Shown: positions 28,505-37,445 of the stretch, one piece after another
Numbering within the stretch: the stretch's first letter is position 1
Layout of the letters: each line of letters begins with the position of its first letter
Source: Lacrimispora saccharolytica
Lineage (GTDB): Bacteria > Bacillota > Clostridia > Lachnospirales > Lachnospiraceae
Reading direction: 5' to 3'
Assembly: GCA_016899975.1 (NCBI GenBank)
Contig: JACJJN010000016.1
Coordinates: forward strand, 1-64,000
Length of the DNA: 64,000 bases
Translations under genes and position numbers: made by a program
Notes under the pieces: generated by a model
What the model saw: the letters and a program-made list of their open reading frames with translations, nothing else
Told to the model about the DNA's origin: nothing
The model's database searches: none

Positions 28505-29098
28505 TTATTTAGAATACAGCTCGACGATCTGCACTTCATCAACCGGAACATCAATTGCTTCTCTGGTCGGAACTTCTTTTACAGTTCCTTTCAGTGCTTC
28601 CAGATCTGCGTCGATCCATTCCGGAGTAAGGCGTCCGCCTGTAACCTCCACGATGTCTTTATATCTCTGAGAAGATTTCTTGTTCTCTTTGATTTCAATT
28701 ACGTCACCAGCTTTTACCTGATAAGACGGGATATTTACGCATTTTCCGTTAACCAGAACATGCTTGTGGTCAACAATCTGTCTTGCCTCTTTTCTGGTTC
28801 TCGCCATACCCATACGGAATACAACGTTATCCAAACGCAGCTCAAGCAGGATCATCAGGTTTTCACCAGTCTGGCCAGCCATTCTGTCTGCCTTCTCGTA
28901 ATAGTTACGGAAAGGTTTCTCCAGAACGCCGTAGATGAATTTTGCTTTCTGTTTTTCTCTCAGCTGAAGACCATACTCAGATACTTTTCTGTTCGCTCTT
29001 TTCAACTGTCTTGTGGACTTTTTATCAATACCCAGATATACCGGATCCAGACCCAGGGACCGGCATCTTTTCAGGACTGGTACTCTATTTACTGCCAT
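28505..29098 (-). CDS. rpsD: 30S ribosomal protein S4
   Basis: The 197-residue protein begins MAVNRVPVLKRCRSLGLDP and contains the S4 RNA-binding domain (LELRLDNVVFRMGMARTRKEARQIVDHKHVLVNG). The N-terminal zinc-binding cysteines are absent, so it is the zinc-independent form. S4 is a primary 16S rRNA binder and an operon autoregulator in several bacteria. Confidence 0.97.
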   Translation of the reverse strand: MAVNRVPVLKRCRSLGLDPVYLGIDKKSTRQLKRANRKVSEYGLQLREKQKAKFIYGVLEKPFRNYYEKADRMAGQTGENLMILLELRLDNVVFRMGMARTRKEARQIVDHKHVLVNGKCVNIPSYQVKAGDVIEIKENKKSSQRYKDIVEVTGGRLTPEWIDADLEALKGTVKEVPTREAIDVPVDEVQIVELYSK

Positions 29099-29114
29099 GT
29101 TCTTGACCTCCTAA

Positions 29115-29507
29115 TCAGACTCTTCTACGTTTTGGTGGACGGCATCCATTGTGCGGAACCGGAGTTACGTCACGGATGCTGGTTACTTCGATACCGCATG
29201 CCTGCAGCGCACGAATTGCTGCCTCACGGCCTGAACCAGGTCCCTTAACCATAACATCAACTGTCTTCAGACCATGAACCAGAGCTGCTTTTGCTGCTGT
29301 CTCTGCCGCTGTCTGAGCTGCATAAGGAGTAGATTTCCTTGAACCTTTAAATCCAAGACCACCGGCACTTGCCCAGGAAAGAGCGTTTCCCTGTGCGTCA
29401 GTCAGAGTAACAATTGTATTATTGAAAGATGACTGGATATGTGCCTGTCCGTGTTCAACGTTTTTCTTCACACGACGTTTTGTCGTTTTCTTTGTCACTT
29501 TAGCCAT
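29115..29507 (-). CDS. rpsK: 30S ribosomal protein S11
   Basis: The 130-residue protein has the S11 motifs [31 protein letters not shown] and a C-terminal [13 protein letters not shown]. It sits on the 30S platform. It is spaced 47 bp from rpsM and 16 bp from rpsD. Confidence 0.98.
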   Translation of the reverse strand: MAKVTKKTTKRRVKKNVEHGQAHIQSSFNNTIVTLTDAQGNALSWASAGGLGFKGSRKSTPYAAQTAAETAAKAALVHGLKTVDVMVKGPGSGREAAIRALQACGIEVTSIRDVTPVPHNGCRPPKRRRV

Positions 29508-29554
29508 TTTAAAAACTAACCTACACTTTCTTATTCTATATTTTCAGTTACGGA

Positions 29555-29923
29555 TTATTTCTTCTTGTTTGCTACGGTTCTCTTCGGACCTTTGCGGGTT
29601 CTTGCATTGGTCTTTGTCTTCTGACCACGAACCGGCAGACCTTTACGATGACGGATTCCACGGTAGCATCCGATCTCCTGCAGACGTTTGATGTTCATTG
29701 CGATTTCTCTGCGCAGATCACCTTCTACAGTCTGAGTCTCATCGATTACTGCACTGATTTTCTTTACTTCGTCATCTGTCAGATCACGGCAGCGTGTATC
29801 AGGATTAACACCTGCTTCTGCCAGAATACGGTTGGAGCTTGTTCTGCCGATACCATAGATATAGGTCAGGCCGATCTCCACACGTTTGTCTCTTGGTAAG
29901 TCTACACCAGCGATACGAGCCAT
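29555..29923 (-). CDS. rpsM: 30S ribosomal protein S13
   Basis: The 122-residue protein begins [26 protein letters not shown] and ends in a basic tail with [13 protein letters not shown]. It contacts 16S rRNA in the head and tRNA in the P site. The upstream gap to rpmJ is 376 bp, much larger than usual for this pair. Confidence 0.98.
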   Translation of the reverse strand: MARIAGVDLPRDKRVEIGLTYIYGIGRTSSNRILAEAGVNPDTRCRDLTDDEVKKISAVIDETQTVEGDLRREIAMNIKRLQEIGCYRGIRHRKGLPVRGQKTKTNARTRKGPKRTVANKKK

Positions 29924-30299
29924 GTAATTGTTCCTCCATTTTCTTACAAGTCATTAATATTTTCCTAATTGGGATACAGGTATGTGTGTATCCAGTCATG
30001 GCCTTCCATGACCTTTCCGCCCGGCACTTTGATCTTTCAGACGGTATTTGATGTGCCTTCGCGGTATTAAGCAATATTATAAGGGATGATACGCCCTGCG
30101 GCGCATATCCGCCGGAGGCTCCTGATTCAGCATGCCGCTGCGGACCGGCAGTCCTTTCGGTTTCCCCGTTCCTGCAGCAGATTCCCGCCGATCTGGTCAC
30201 AGCCGGACCGCAGGTATCTTTCAGGTTCTCACTTTATAATATTAACAGAAGCTTTCGCTTCTTTTCAGCCGCTTAAAAAAAGTTTTCAAACAGATTGGA
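29924..30299 (-). other. Enlarged rpmJ-rpsM spacer
   Basis: No gene is seen in these 376 bp. The end nearest rpmJ has a small hairpin, AGAAGC-TTTC-GCTTCT (30247-30262), a possible weak terminator. The middle is GC-rich with short inverted repeats around CGCCGGAGG and GCCGCTGCGGACCGGC. The rpsM end has TATCCAGTCATGG and CCATGACC as local pairs. It may contain a repeat element not otherwise present in this window. Confidence 0.5.
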
Positions 30300-30413
30300 T
30301 CAGCCCTGTCTCTGTTTGTGTTTTGGATTCTCGCAAATGATCCGGATGCTGCCTTTTCTCTTGATGACTTTGCATTTCTCGCAGATCGGTTTTACGGATG
30401 ATCTTACTTTCAT
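30300..30413 (-). CDS. rpmJ: 50S ribosomal protein L36
   Basis: This 37-residue protein reads [20 protein letters not shown] and then [17 protein letters not shown]. Cys11, Cys14, Cys27 and His32 form the zinc site, so it is the zinc-containing form. AAAGGAG precedes the start. It has its own promoter at 30518-30546 because foreign sequence separates it from infA. Confidence 0.97.
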   Translation of the reverse strand: MKVRSSVKPICEKCKVIKRKGSIRIICENPKHKQRQG

Positions 30414-30517
30414 CGTGAATCTCCTTTCTTCCTTTCCCTTTTTTACGGGTTGCGTAAAGCTTTTGGCATCGGTTTTTGTGGGTTATCAAAGGGACCGCGC
30501 ACAAAAGTTCGTTATAT

Positions 30518-30546
30518 AGTATAGCACTGCAAATCCTGGAATGCAA
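30518..30546 (-). promoter_or_regulatory. Promoter of the rpmJ-rpsM-rpsK-rpsD-rpoA-rplQ unit
   Basis: On the minus strand TTGCAT (30541-30546) is followed after 17 bp by TATACT (30518-30523). Its -35 region CCCTTGCATTCC is identical to that of the rpsJ promoter at 45012-45040. The leader to rpmJ is about 100 nt. Confidence 0.75.
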
Positions 30547-30632
30547 GGGCTTTTTTTACTTTTTTGTGAAATGTGGGACGGTCGGTAAGAGGCGGGAGCG
30601 GGCGGCGGGGGCGGGATTTGCAGATTCGCTTC

Positions 30633-30851
30633 TCACTCCGGCCTTCGGACAGACAGAGCATTGTGTTCGCCCCGTTTTGGGCGGTTTCTTCCTGTGGTTC
30701 GTTTTGTCGGGTCGGACATCACCGTTTTCTGAAGCATGGCGGCCGCCTCCGGACAAATGGCATTCATGTATTTTTCCCATTTGTCATAGGCAAATACGCC
30801 ATGGTCAAACAAGTTTTCTATCTGCCCGCAGGTATTAATAATATGAAGCAT
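30633..30851 (-). CDS. Hypothetical protein, possibly truncated
   Basis: The 72-residue frame starts MLHIINTCGQIENLFDHGVF at an ATG with AGGAG eight bases upstream, which argues that the start is real. The first 45 residues look protein-like (FAYDKWEKYMNAICPEAAAML). The rest is basic and of low complexity and reads like frameshifted or random sequence. It lies in the insertion between infA and rpmJ. No family is recognised. Confidence 0.4.
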   Translation of the reverse strand: MLHIINTCGQIENLFDHGVFAYDKWEKYMNAICPEAAAMLQKTVMSDPTKRTTGRNRPKRGEHNALSVRRPE

Positions 30852-30908
30852 CTTAACGTCTCCTATCTGTGATACAGCTCTGGTATGATAATCTTTCAAA
30901 GAAGGATG

Positions 30909-31292
30909 TTATGCTTTCCTCAAAAACGCCTCAGCCATATCACTCAATCCAAATCCTGCCAGCAAATCCCTCATGTCCTCTTTCAACTCCTCACGGCTGA
31001 ACTCACACTCTTCCAGGTATTCGTCACTCTTCCCATTCAGATAATCATAAAACAGCAGCATAACCTTCAGATTCGCCATTTCGCCGTCTTCGCACAATTC
31101 ATAAACTCTGTTCTCTGCCTCGTTAATTCTGCCGTCATCCACCATCTCCAGCAATTCCCGCAGAACCTCATTTTCTTTCGTTCCCCGAAGCAGCTCCTCC
31201 GAATCCTCTTCCAGATCCATCTGAAACAGCAGCTTCAGTAACATCCGCACCATCTCCCTGATCTGGCGCATAATATAATCTTCTTCAAACAA
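30909..31292 (-). CDS. Small helical protein, DUF6483-like
   Basis: The 127-residue protein starts MFEEDYIMRQIREMVRMLLK and is predicted to be almost wholly helical and acidic, with ELLRGTKENEVLRELLEMVDDGRINEAENRVYEL as its core. From memory it resembles a clostridial family annotated as DUF6483; this was not checked. It has no signal peptide. It sits between infA and rpmJ, apart from the ribosomal transcription units, and GAGGAGT precedes the start. Function is unknown. Confidence 0.65.
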   Translation of the reverse strand: MFEEDYIMRQIREMVRMLLKLLFQMDLEEDSEELLRGTKENEVLRELLEMVDDGRINEAENRVYELCEDGEMANLKVMLLFYDYLNGKSDEYLEECEFSREELKEDMRDLLAGFGLSDMAEAFLRKA

Positions 31293-31428
31293 GCCAATCT
31301 ACTCCTCTCTGTGGTCATCGCTTCCTATTCTCTGAACGCACCACTTTCTTTCCGTCAGAAACAGCCAAATGACTCAACGTCACACACGGATCCGCAGCAC
31401 AAAGAGATCCTCGCTTTTCACGAAAACA

Positions 31429-31702
31429 GAAACCAGTCCGAACGGCCCCGCAGTCTATGCGGATGGCGCGGACATCTGCAGAACCGGTTGGAAATTCTTA
31501 GCGGCCGGAAGGCCTTTCAGACGGGGCAGGCGAAGTGCTTCCCGCACTGAGCCTGAGGAGCGCTGAGACGGGAATTTATAAAAAATTCCTGTCGAATCGC
31601 TCCGGTACCCGACTGAAAGGCCTTCCGGCCGCTTAGAATTTCCCCGGTCCTGCAGCCGTCCGCGCTGTCCGCATAGACTGCGGGGCTGTTCGGGCTGGTT
31701 TC
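31429..31702. repeat. 274-bp inverted repeat downstream of infA
   Basis: Arms of about 90 bp (about 31429-31525 and 31610-31702) are nearly perfect reverse complements. Matching landmarks are GAAACCAG/CTGGTTTC, CCCCGCAGTCTATGCGGA with its complement, and GCGGCCGGAAGGCCTTTCAG with its complement. The centre holds a smaller hairpin, ACGGGAATTT/AAATTCCTGT. Transcribed from the infA side it would fold into a very long stem-loop and could act as a terminator or RNase III-type processing site. Confidence 0.85.
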
Positions 31703-31764
31703 GTCCGCCTTAGACGCATATCCGCATAAGCCGCAGACCGTTCCGGCTGGTTTCGTCCGCCTTA
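31661..31764. repeat. Two tandem 52-bp units ending at the infA stop codon
   Basis: Units at 31661-31712 and 31713-31764 share a perfect 20-bp end, GGCTGGTTTCGTCCGCCTTA, and similar left halves (TCCGCATAGACTGC versus TCCGCATAAGCCGC). The second unit ends exactly on the infA stop codon. The first overlaps the right arm of the large inverted repeat. Confidence 0.75.
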
Positions 31765-31980
31765 TTTATCACGCCAGATAATGCGTCCTTTGTCCAGATC
31801 GTACGGAGAAAGCTCGATCGTAACCTTATCTCCCGGAAGGATACGGATAAAGTTCATACGAAGCTTGCCGCTGATATGTGCCAGAACAACGTGTTTGTTC
31901 TCCAGCTCTACCTTGAACATCGCGTTCGGCAGTTTCTCCAGAACGGTTCCTTCTACTTCAATTACATCTGCCTTAGACAT
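31762..31980 (-). CDS. infA: Translation initiation factor IF-1
   Basis: The 72-residue protein begins [22 protein letters not shown] and has the OB-fold motif [19 protein letters not shown] and [12 protein letters not shown]. It binds the 30S A site during initiation. It starts three bases after the KOW protein stops, behind AGGAGG. A large repeat structure follows its stop codon instead of rpmJ. Confidence 0.98.
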   Translation of the reverse strand: MSKADVIEVEGTVLEKLPNAMFKVELENKHVVLAHISGKLRMNFIRILPGDKVTIELSPYDLDKGRIIWRDK

Positions 31981-31983
31981 TTT

Positions 31984-32217
31984 TCAAACCTCCTTTGCTT
32001 TCAACGCTTTACGGATTTCCAGATCGGATGAAATCTCTGTCTGCTGATAATCGATCTGTACATGCATCAGCTTCTTTTTCTTCGGCCGCTCCAGCGGGCG
32101 GATCTTTCCGTCCGCCAGATATACATATGGTTCTTCTACCCTGACGATGACATACAGTTTCCCTTTGTCATGCCCCGCCAGGCTTCTTGCAAACATGCCC
32201 TCCTGTACCGGCCTCAT
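31984..32217 (-). CDS. KOW-domain RNA-binding protein
   Basis: The 77-residue protein has a KOW-like opening (GMFARSLAGHDKGKLYVIVRVEEPYVYLADGKIRPLERPKKKK), related to the L14E/L6E/L27E-type annotation in clostridia. It overlaps the end of map by four bases as ATGA. The map-KOW-infA order is common in clostridia, and a ribosome-associated role is inferred from that. Confidence 0.85.
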   Translation of the reverse strand: MRPVQEGMFARSLAGHDKGKLYVIVRVEEPYVYLADGKIRPLERPKKKKLMHVQIDYQQTEISSDLEIRKALKAKEV

Positions 32218-32984
32218 GCTTCTTCCTCCCTGTGGGTCAGCGTCAGTATCTCCGGCTCACCCTCTGTGATCAGAATCGTGTTTTCATAGTGGGCGGAAAG
32301 ACTTCCGTCTTCTGTTACCACCGTCCAGTCGTCATCCAGCCACCGGACTTCCGGCCGGCCGATATTGATCATCGGCTCAATTGCCAGCGTCATTCCCGGC
32401 TGGAGACGGATTCCACGGCTTCTCTGGGAAAAATTCGGAATCTGCGGATCCTCATGGAGGCTTGTTCCGATTCCATGGCCGCAGAGATCCCTCACTACGC
32501 CATATCCAAAACTCTCCGCATAATCGCCGATCGCTTTGGAAATTTCATGAAGGTGATGTCCGGCTTTCGCATATTTGATTCCCTCAAAAAAGCTCTGCCG
32601 CGTCACCTCGATCAGTTTCTTCGCTTCTGGGCTGATCTCGCCCACCGCATGGGTGCGGGCTGCATCAGAATGATATCCTTCGTAAATCAGTCCGGCATCC
32701 AGGCTGACGATATCGCCCTCCCTGATAATCCGATGTTTGCTTGGTATTCCATGTACCACCTCATCGTTGACCGAAACGCAGATGGCTGCCGGATACCCAT
32801 TGTAGTTCAGAAAGTTGGGGATGCATCCAAAGCTGCGGATCATCTCTTCTCCCAACCGGTTGATCTCCCAGGTGGACATTCCCGGACGGAGTGCTTTTCC
32901 CAGCTCGTCATGCACCTGTTCCAGCAGATGGCATGCATGACGCATCTTTTCTATCTCACTGGCAGTTTTAATTGATACGGACAT
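32214..32984 (-). CDS. map: Methionine aminopeptidase type I
   Basis: The enzyme removes the initiator Met from nascent proteins. The 256-residue protein carries VSLDAGLIYEGYHSDAARTH (Asp metal ligands), GHGIGTSLHEDP (His ligand), LAIEPM (Glu ligand) and ENTILITEGEPEILT. There is no N-terminal SEC-C zinc extension. It follows adk by four bases. Confidence 0.97.
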   Translation of the reverse strand: MSVSIKTASEIEKMRHACHLLEQVHDELGKALRPGMSTWEINRLGEEMIRSFGCIPNFLNYNGYPAAICVSVNDEVVHGIPSKHRIIREGDIVSLDAGLIYEGYHSDAARTHAVGEISPEAKKLIEVTRQSFFEGIKYAKAGHHLHEISKAIGDYAESFGYGVVRDLCGHGIGTSLHEDPQIPNFSQRSRGIRLQPGMTLAIEPMINIGRPEVRWLDDDWTVVTEDGSLSAHYENTILITEGEPEILTLTHREEEA

Positions 32985-32988
32985 TTCT

Positions 32989-33633
32989 TTACGCTCCTAA
33001 AATCTTCGTGATATCCTGGAACACAACATCGATGTCCTGTGTTCCATCCACTTCAGCAAGTACACCCTCCGCCTGATAGTAATCGATCAGCGGCTGAGTC
33101 TGCGCATGATAAACAGAAAGACGTTTCTGTACGGTTTCCGGCTTATCATCATCACGCAGCACCAGTTCTCCCTGGCATACATCGCAGACGTTCTCTACCT
33201 TCGGCGCATTGTATTCCACATGGTAGGTTGCCCCGCATTTCAGGCAGGCACGGCGTCCTCCCATACGACGTACAATGTTCTCGTCCGGCACTTCCACGTT
33301 GACGGCAAAATCAATCTTCTCTCCTCTTTCGTTCAGCGCACGGGTCAGAGCCTCAGCCTGCGGAATCGTTCTTGGGAATCCGTCCAGCACATAACCTGCG
33401 GCAGCGTCCGGTTTTGAGATTCTGTCCACAACCAGATCACAGGTCAGCTCATCCGGAACCAGCTCTCCCTTATCCATATAAGCTTTCGCCTTGGTTCCAA
33501 GCTCTGTGCCTTCCTTGATGTTCGCACGGAAAATGTCTCCTGTGGAAATGTGCGGAATTCCGTATTTCGCAGCGATTTTCTTTGCCTGTGTTCCTTTTCC
33601 AGCCCCTGGTGCTCCAAGCATGATAATTTTCAT
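32989..33633 (-). CDS. adk: Adenylate kinase
   Basis: Adk interconverts AMP, ADP and ATP. The 214-residue protein begins [16 protein letters not shown] and includes the NMP-binding segment [24 protein letters not shown] and a zinc LID with CLKCGATYH and CDVC. The start at 33633 follows AAGGAGG; an open frame runs ten codons further upstream without support. Confidence 0.98.
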   Translation of the reverse strand: MKIIMLGAPGAGKGTQAKKIAAKYGIPHISTGDIFRANIKEGTELGTKAKAYMDKGELVPDELTCDLVVDRISKPDAAAGYVLDGFPRTIPQAEALTRALNERGEKIDFAVNVEVPDENIVRRMGGRRACLKCGATYHVEYNAPKVENVCDVCQGELVLRDDDKPETVQKRLSVYHAQTQPLIDYYQAEGVLAEVDGTQDIDVVFQDITKILGA

Positions 33634-33707
33634 ACCGATATCCTCCTTCATCTCAGATAACACTTTAAGGGCCTGTCGCTTTGTCTACAACAGCCCCTCA
33701 AAAATGT

Positions 33708-35024
33708 CTAATCATTCAGAAATCCTTTATAGTTACGAACCAGCATCATGGACTCGATCTGCTTCAGGGTTTCCAGAATAACACTTGCGATAATGATCAG
33801 AGAGGTTCCTCCGAAGGAAACGTTCGCGTTAAAGAAACCATTAAAGAAGAACGGGATAACTGCCACGATTGTCAGACCGGCACCACCTATAAAGATAATA
33901 TAATTCAAAATACTGGTCAGATAATCTACGGTAGGCTTGCCCGGACGGATACCCGGAATAAAACCACCCTGTTTACGCATATTATCTGCAACTTCCATCG
34001 GATTGAATGTAATGGATGTATAGAAGTATGCAAAGAAGATAACCATTACAATATATAAGATCAATCCCACAGAGCTTAATGGCTGTGCAGGGTCAAACCA
34101 GTTGTTGGAGTTAAGCATGGAAAGGATCTTTCCGCCCCATCCTCCAATATCGCTTTTGCCCATGAAAGTCAAAATCATAGACGGGAAGGACATGATTGAA
34201 GATGCAAAAATGATCGGAATCACACCGGCGGTGTTCACCTTCAGCGGAATATGAGAAGACTGTCCGCCAAACATTTTTCTTCCTACCATTTTCTTGGAAT
34301 ACTGCACCGGAATCCTTCTCTCAGCGCCGTTCAGAATCAGAACCAGCACAACGACTGCGATAATGATCGCAATAATGATCACCCACATCAATGCTGCTCT
34401 TGCCAGGGTCTTACCCTGCACAAAAGTCTCATAAAGTGTGATCATATCCTGCGGTACACGGGAAAGGATATTAATGAGAAGAACCATGGAAATACCATTT
34501 CCGACACCCTTTTCATTAATCTGCTCACCTACCCACATCAAAAATGCAGAACCTGCAGTCAATGCCGCAATTGCTATAATAACATTTACCGCATTGAACT
34601 CTTCCAGCAATCCCTGTCTGCCGAAACCGATCGCCAGAGCAGCCGATTCAAACAGAGCCAGGCCAACCGTCAGATAACGGGTGATTGCTGTCATTTTCTT
34701 TCTTCCTTCTTCTCCATCCTTCTGCATCTCTTCCAGTTTTGGAATCGCGATGGTCAGAAGCTGAATAATGATGGAGGAAGTAATATATGGTGTAATACTC
34801 AGCGCGAAGATGGAGAATCTGTCAAAACCGCCACCTGTAAAGGCATTCAGGAAGCTGAATGCCTCATTCGTGCTGTTTGCGAAGAATGCGCTGAAATATT
34901 CTGTATTCACTCCCGGAACCGGCATCTGAGAACCCAGACGGATGACGCACAGCATCAGGAAGACATACATGATCTTACGACGCACATCCTTGATTTTAAA
35001 TGCATTGACCAGTGTCTTAAACAT
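33708..35024 (-). CDS. secY: Preprotein translocase subunit SecY
   Basis: The 438-residue protein has ten predicted membrane helices and the SecY signatures GVNTEYFSAFFAN, RIPVQYSKKMVGRKM (cytoplasmic loop) and FTSITFNPMEVADNMRKQGGFIPGIRPG. It forms the Sec translocon pore with SecE and SecG. Its ATG shares one base with the rplO stop codon, so translation is coupled. Confidence 0.98.
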   Translation of the reverse strand: MFKTLVNAFKIKDVRRKIMYVFLMLCVIRLGSQMPVPGVNTEYFSAFFANSTNEAFSFLNAFTGGGFDRFSIFALSITPYITSSIIIQLLTIAIPKLEEMQKDGEEGRKKMTAITRYLTVGLALFESAALAIGFGRQGLLEEFNAVNVIIAIAALTAGSAFLMWVGEQINEKGVGNGISMVLLINILSRVPQDMITLYETFVQGKTLARAALMWVIIIAIIIAVVVLVLILNGAERRIPVQYSKKMVGRKMFGGQSSHIPLKVNTAGVIPIIFASSIMSFPSMILTFMGKSDIGGWGGKILSMLNSNNWFDPAQPLSSVGLILYIVMVIFFAYFYTSITFNPMEVADNMRKQGGFIPGIRPGKPTVDYLTSILNYIIFIGGAGLTIVAVIPFFFNGFFNANVSFGGTSLIIIASVILETLKQIESMMLVRNYKGFLND

Positions 35025-35464
35025 TAGATCACCTCGACTGTTCCACCTGCCGCTTCAATTTTTGCTTTTGCGCTCTCGCTGCATGCATTAACTTTCACAT
35101 TGAGTTTCTTGGAAATCTCACCATTTCCGAGAATCTTAACGCCATCTTTCGGATTGGAAACCAGTCCGCTCTCGATCATTGTCTCAACGGTAACAGTCGC
35201 TCCATCTTCGAAACGATTCAGCGCAGATACGTTGATTCCAACGATCTGTTTGGAATTTCTGCAGGTGAATCCTCTCTTCGGGATACGTCTGTATAACGGC
35301 ATCTGACCGCCTTCAAAACCTGGTCTCGGTGCTCCGGAACGAGCTTTCTGGCCTTTGTGGCCCTTACCAGCTGTCTTTCCGTTTCCTGAACCATGTCCAC
35401 GGCCTCTGCGGAAGTTATCGCTGTGTCTGGAGCCTTCTGCCGGCTGTAAATTTGATAAGTCCAT
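35024..35464 (-). CDS. rplO: 50S ribosomal protein L15
   Basis: The 146-residue protein has the glycine-rich N-terminus ([24 protein letters not shown]) and [10 protein letters not shown] of L15. It is a late-assembly 50S protein. A 72-bp palindromic element separates it from rpmD. Confidence 0.98.
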   Translation of the reverse strand: MDLSNLQPAEGSRHSDNFRRGRGHGSGNGKTAGKGHKGQKARSGAPRPGFEGGQMPLYRRIPKRGFTCRNSKQIVGINVSALNRFEDGATVTVETMIESGLVSNPKDGVKILGNGEISKKLNVKVNACSESAKAKIEAAGGTVEVI

Positions 35465-35486
35465 TACGGTACCTCCTTCTGAAATC

Positions 35487-35558
35487 GTAACTATCCAGCC
35501 TCTCCGGTCCTGCCGTTATCATGGATATCGCCAGAACACGGAACCTCTGAATAGTTAC
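35487..35558. repeat. 72-bp MITE-like element in the spc operon
   Basis: The ends GTAACTATCCAG and CTGAATAGTTAC are near-perfect terminal inverted repeats and closely match the ends of the 133-bp repeats. The interior is different and shorter. It lies between rpmD and rplO and must be transcribed with the ribosomal genes. Confidence 0.75.
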
Positions 35559-35570
35559 TCACTGCTTCTA

Positions 35571-35753
35571 TTAAACTTCTTCTACTTTAACCAGGTAGGA
35601 TACCTGATTTACCATACCGCGAACTGCTGCGTTATCCGGCAGTTCTACTGTTTTGTTTACTTTCTTCAGCCCCAGTGCCTCTACAGTCTTTTTGTGTTTC
35701 GGAACACATCCGATCGGAGATTTCACCAGAGTTACTTTTAATCTATCTGCCAT
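35571..35753 (-). CDS. rpmD: 50S ribosomal protein L30
   Basis: The 60-residue protein reads [20 protein letters not shown] and contains [15 protein letters not shown] and [12 protein letters not shown], the L30 pattern. It starts 14 bases after rpsE. Confidence 0.97.
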   Translation of the reverse strand: MADRLKVTLVKSPIGCVPKHKKTVEALGLKKVNKTVELPDNAAVRGMVNQVSYLVKVEEV

Positions 35754-35767
35754 TTCTTACGTCCTCC

Positions 35768-36277
35768 TTAAGCAAACAGCTCATCTACAGATTTGCCGCG
35801 AAGTTTTGCTACTTCTTCCGGAGTCTTCAGCTCACTCAAACCTGCGATTGTAGCCAGTACAACGTTCTGTTTGTTTCTGGAGCCCAAAGATTTGGTACGG
35901 ATGTTCTTGATACCTGCAAGCTCGATCACGGCACGGGCAGGACCGCCTGCGATGATACCGGTACCTTCCGGAGCTCTCTTCAGCAGAACCTCTGCGCTTC
36001 CGAATTTACCTACATAGTCATGTGTGATACTTCCTGTCTCATCAATGGCTACGTTTACCAGTTTCTTCATGGCGTCTTCTTTACCTTTGCGGATAGCTTC
36101 CGGAATTTCGGCTGCTTTTCCAAGTCCGGCGCCTACGTGTCCGTTGCCGTCGCCTACAACTACTAAAGCAGTGAAACGGAAGTTACGACCACCTTTAACA
36201 ACCTTGGTAACACGCTTAATTGATACGACTTTTTCTTCCAGTTCAAACTGGCTTGCATCAATAATAGTACGCTTCAT
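35768..36277 (-). CDS. rpsE: 30S ribosomal protein S5
   Basis: The 169-residue protein has the S5 N-terminal domain [29 protein letters not shown] and the C-terminal ribosomal fold with [23 protein letters not shown]. It contributes to decoding accuracy at the 30S mRNA entry site. Confidence 0.98.
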   Translation of the reverse strand: MKRTIIDASQFELEEKVVSIKRVTKVVKGGRNFRFTALVVVGDGNGHVGAGLGKAAEIPEAIRKGKEDAMKKLVNVAIDETGSITHDYVGKFGSAEVLLKRAPEGTGIIAGGPARAVIELAGIKNIRTKSLGSRNKQNVVLATIAGLSELKTPEEVAKLRGKSVDELFA

Positions 36278-36297
36278 GTGTTCTTTTCCTTCCTTTC

Positions 36298-36666
36298 TTA
36301 GAATTCCAGTCCAGCTTCTCTTGCTGCGTCTGCAAATGCCTGAACTTTACCCTGATATATAAATCCGCCTCTGTCAAAGACAACTTCTTTAATACCGGCT
36401 TCTACTGCTTTTTTGCCTAACACGGTTCCAAGATATGCCGCTGCTGCTACGTTGTTGGTTTTCTCTACTTCTGCTTTTACGTCTTTCTGAAGAGTAGAAG
36501 CTGAAACTAAAGTACGTCCAACTGTATCGTCAATAATCTGAGCATACATATGGTTATTGCTTCGGAAAACGCAAAGACGCGGACGCTGAGCGGTTCCAAC
36601 GATATGATTGCGTAATCTTCTATGCTTTTTCTGGCGCACCTGCGCTCTTGATACTTTACTAATCAT
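36298..36666 (-). CDS. rplR: 50S ribosomal protein L18
   Basis: The 122-residue protein [20 protein letters not shown] ends with [25 protein letters not shown], typical of L18, which binds 5S rRNA. The ATG at 36666 is preferred over a GTG two codons upstream because GGAG is then nine bases away rather than three. Confidence 0.96.
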   Translation of the reverse strand: MISKVSRAQVRQKKHRRLRNHIVGTAQRPRLCVFRSNNHMYAQIIDDTVGRTLVSASTLQKDVKAEVEKTNNVAAAAYLGTVLGKKAVEAGIKEVVFDRGGFIYQGKVQAFADAAREAGLEF

Positions 36667-36683
36667 TTTCACACTCTCCTTAA

Positions 36684-37223
36684 TTATTTCTTACCGGTCT
36701 TACCAACCTTACGTCTGATCACTTCATCAGCATACTTGATTCCCTTGCCCTTATACGGCTCCGGTCTTCTCTTGTCTCTGATTTCAGCAGCATACTGGCC
36801 AACTTTTTCTTTATCGATACCGGATACAACGATCTTGTTTCCGTCAACTGCAGAGCTGATGCCTTCCGGATCTACCATCTCTACCGGATGAGAATATCCA
36901 AGAGACAGAACCAGCTTGTTGCCCTGCTTTGCTGCTCTGTAACCAACACCATTTACTTCGAGAGTTTTTGTATATCCTTCACTTACTCCGACAACCATGT
37001 TCTGGATCAGGGTTCTTGTCAGTCCGTGCAGGGATTTCATCTTCTTCAGGTCGTTCGGTCTTGTAACAACAACATGGCCGTCTTCCTGTTTGATCTCCAT
37101 CTCAGCCGGCAGAACTCTTTCCAGAGTACCTTTCGGTCCTTTTACTGTTACGTGGTTGTTTTCCTTGATTTCTACGGTAACTCCTGCCGGAATTGCCACT
37201 GGCAGTCTTCCAATACGTGACAT
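36684..37223 (-). CDS. rplF: 50S ribosomal protein L6
   Basis: The 179-residue protein begins [15 protein letters not shown] and has the duplicated L6 fold, with the C-terminal signature [14 protein letters not shown] 222-bp repeat-bearing gap separates it from rpsH upstream. Confidence 0.98.
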   Translation of the reverse strand: MSRIGRLPVAIPAGVTVEIKENNHVTVKGPKGTLERVLPAEMEIKQEDGHVVVTRPNDLKKMKSLHGLTRTLIQNMVVGVSEGYTKTLEVNGVGYRAAKQGNKLVLSLGYSHPVEMVDPEGISSAVDGNKIVVSGIDKEKVGQYAAEIRDKRRPEPYKGKGIKYADEVIRRKVGKTGKK

Positions 37224-37294
37224 ACCAACTTCCTCCTATAACTTAGATTTTCGGAAAGGGCTTTTGTGCCCTTTCTGTTTTCAGTTTCTATTAT

Positions 37295-37442
37295 GCCTTT
37301 CGGCTTGCCCTCATTAAGTGTTCAGCTTCTTCCCTCAACTAAGCTCAGCCTGCACCTGCGGTTTAGCTTCGCTAAGGTTCGGGAAGGGCCTTCTCACTAA
37401 ATTCGGTCTGCGCCTTTCGGCTTGCCCTCATTAAGTGTTCAG
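37295..37442. repeat. 31-bp direct repeats in the rpsH-rplF spacer
   Basis: Two perfect 31-bp copies (37295-37325 and 37412-37442) begin GCCTTTCGGCTTGCCCTCAT and lie 117 bp apart. Between them are nested inverted repeats: TTAGC-GAA-GCTAA and CTTCCC/GGGAAG. The right copy ends three bases before the rpsH stop codon. The spacer is 222 bp where these genes usually lie within about 20-40 bp. Confidence 0.8.
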
Positions 37443-37445
37443 TGC

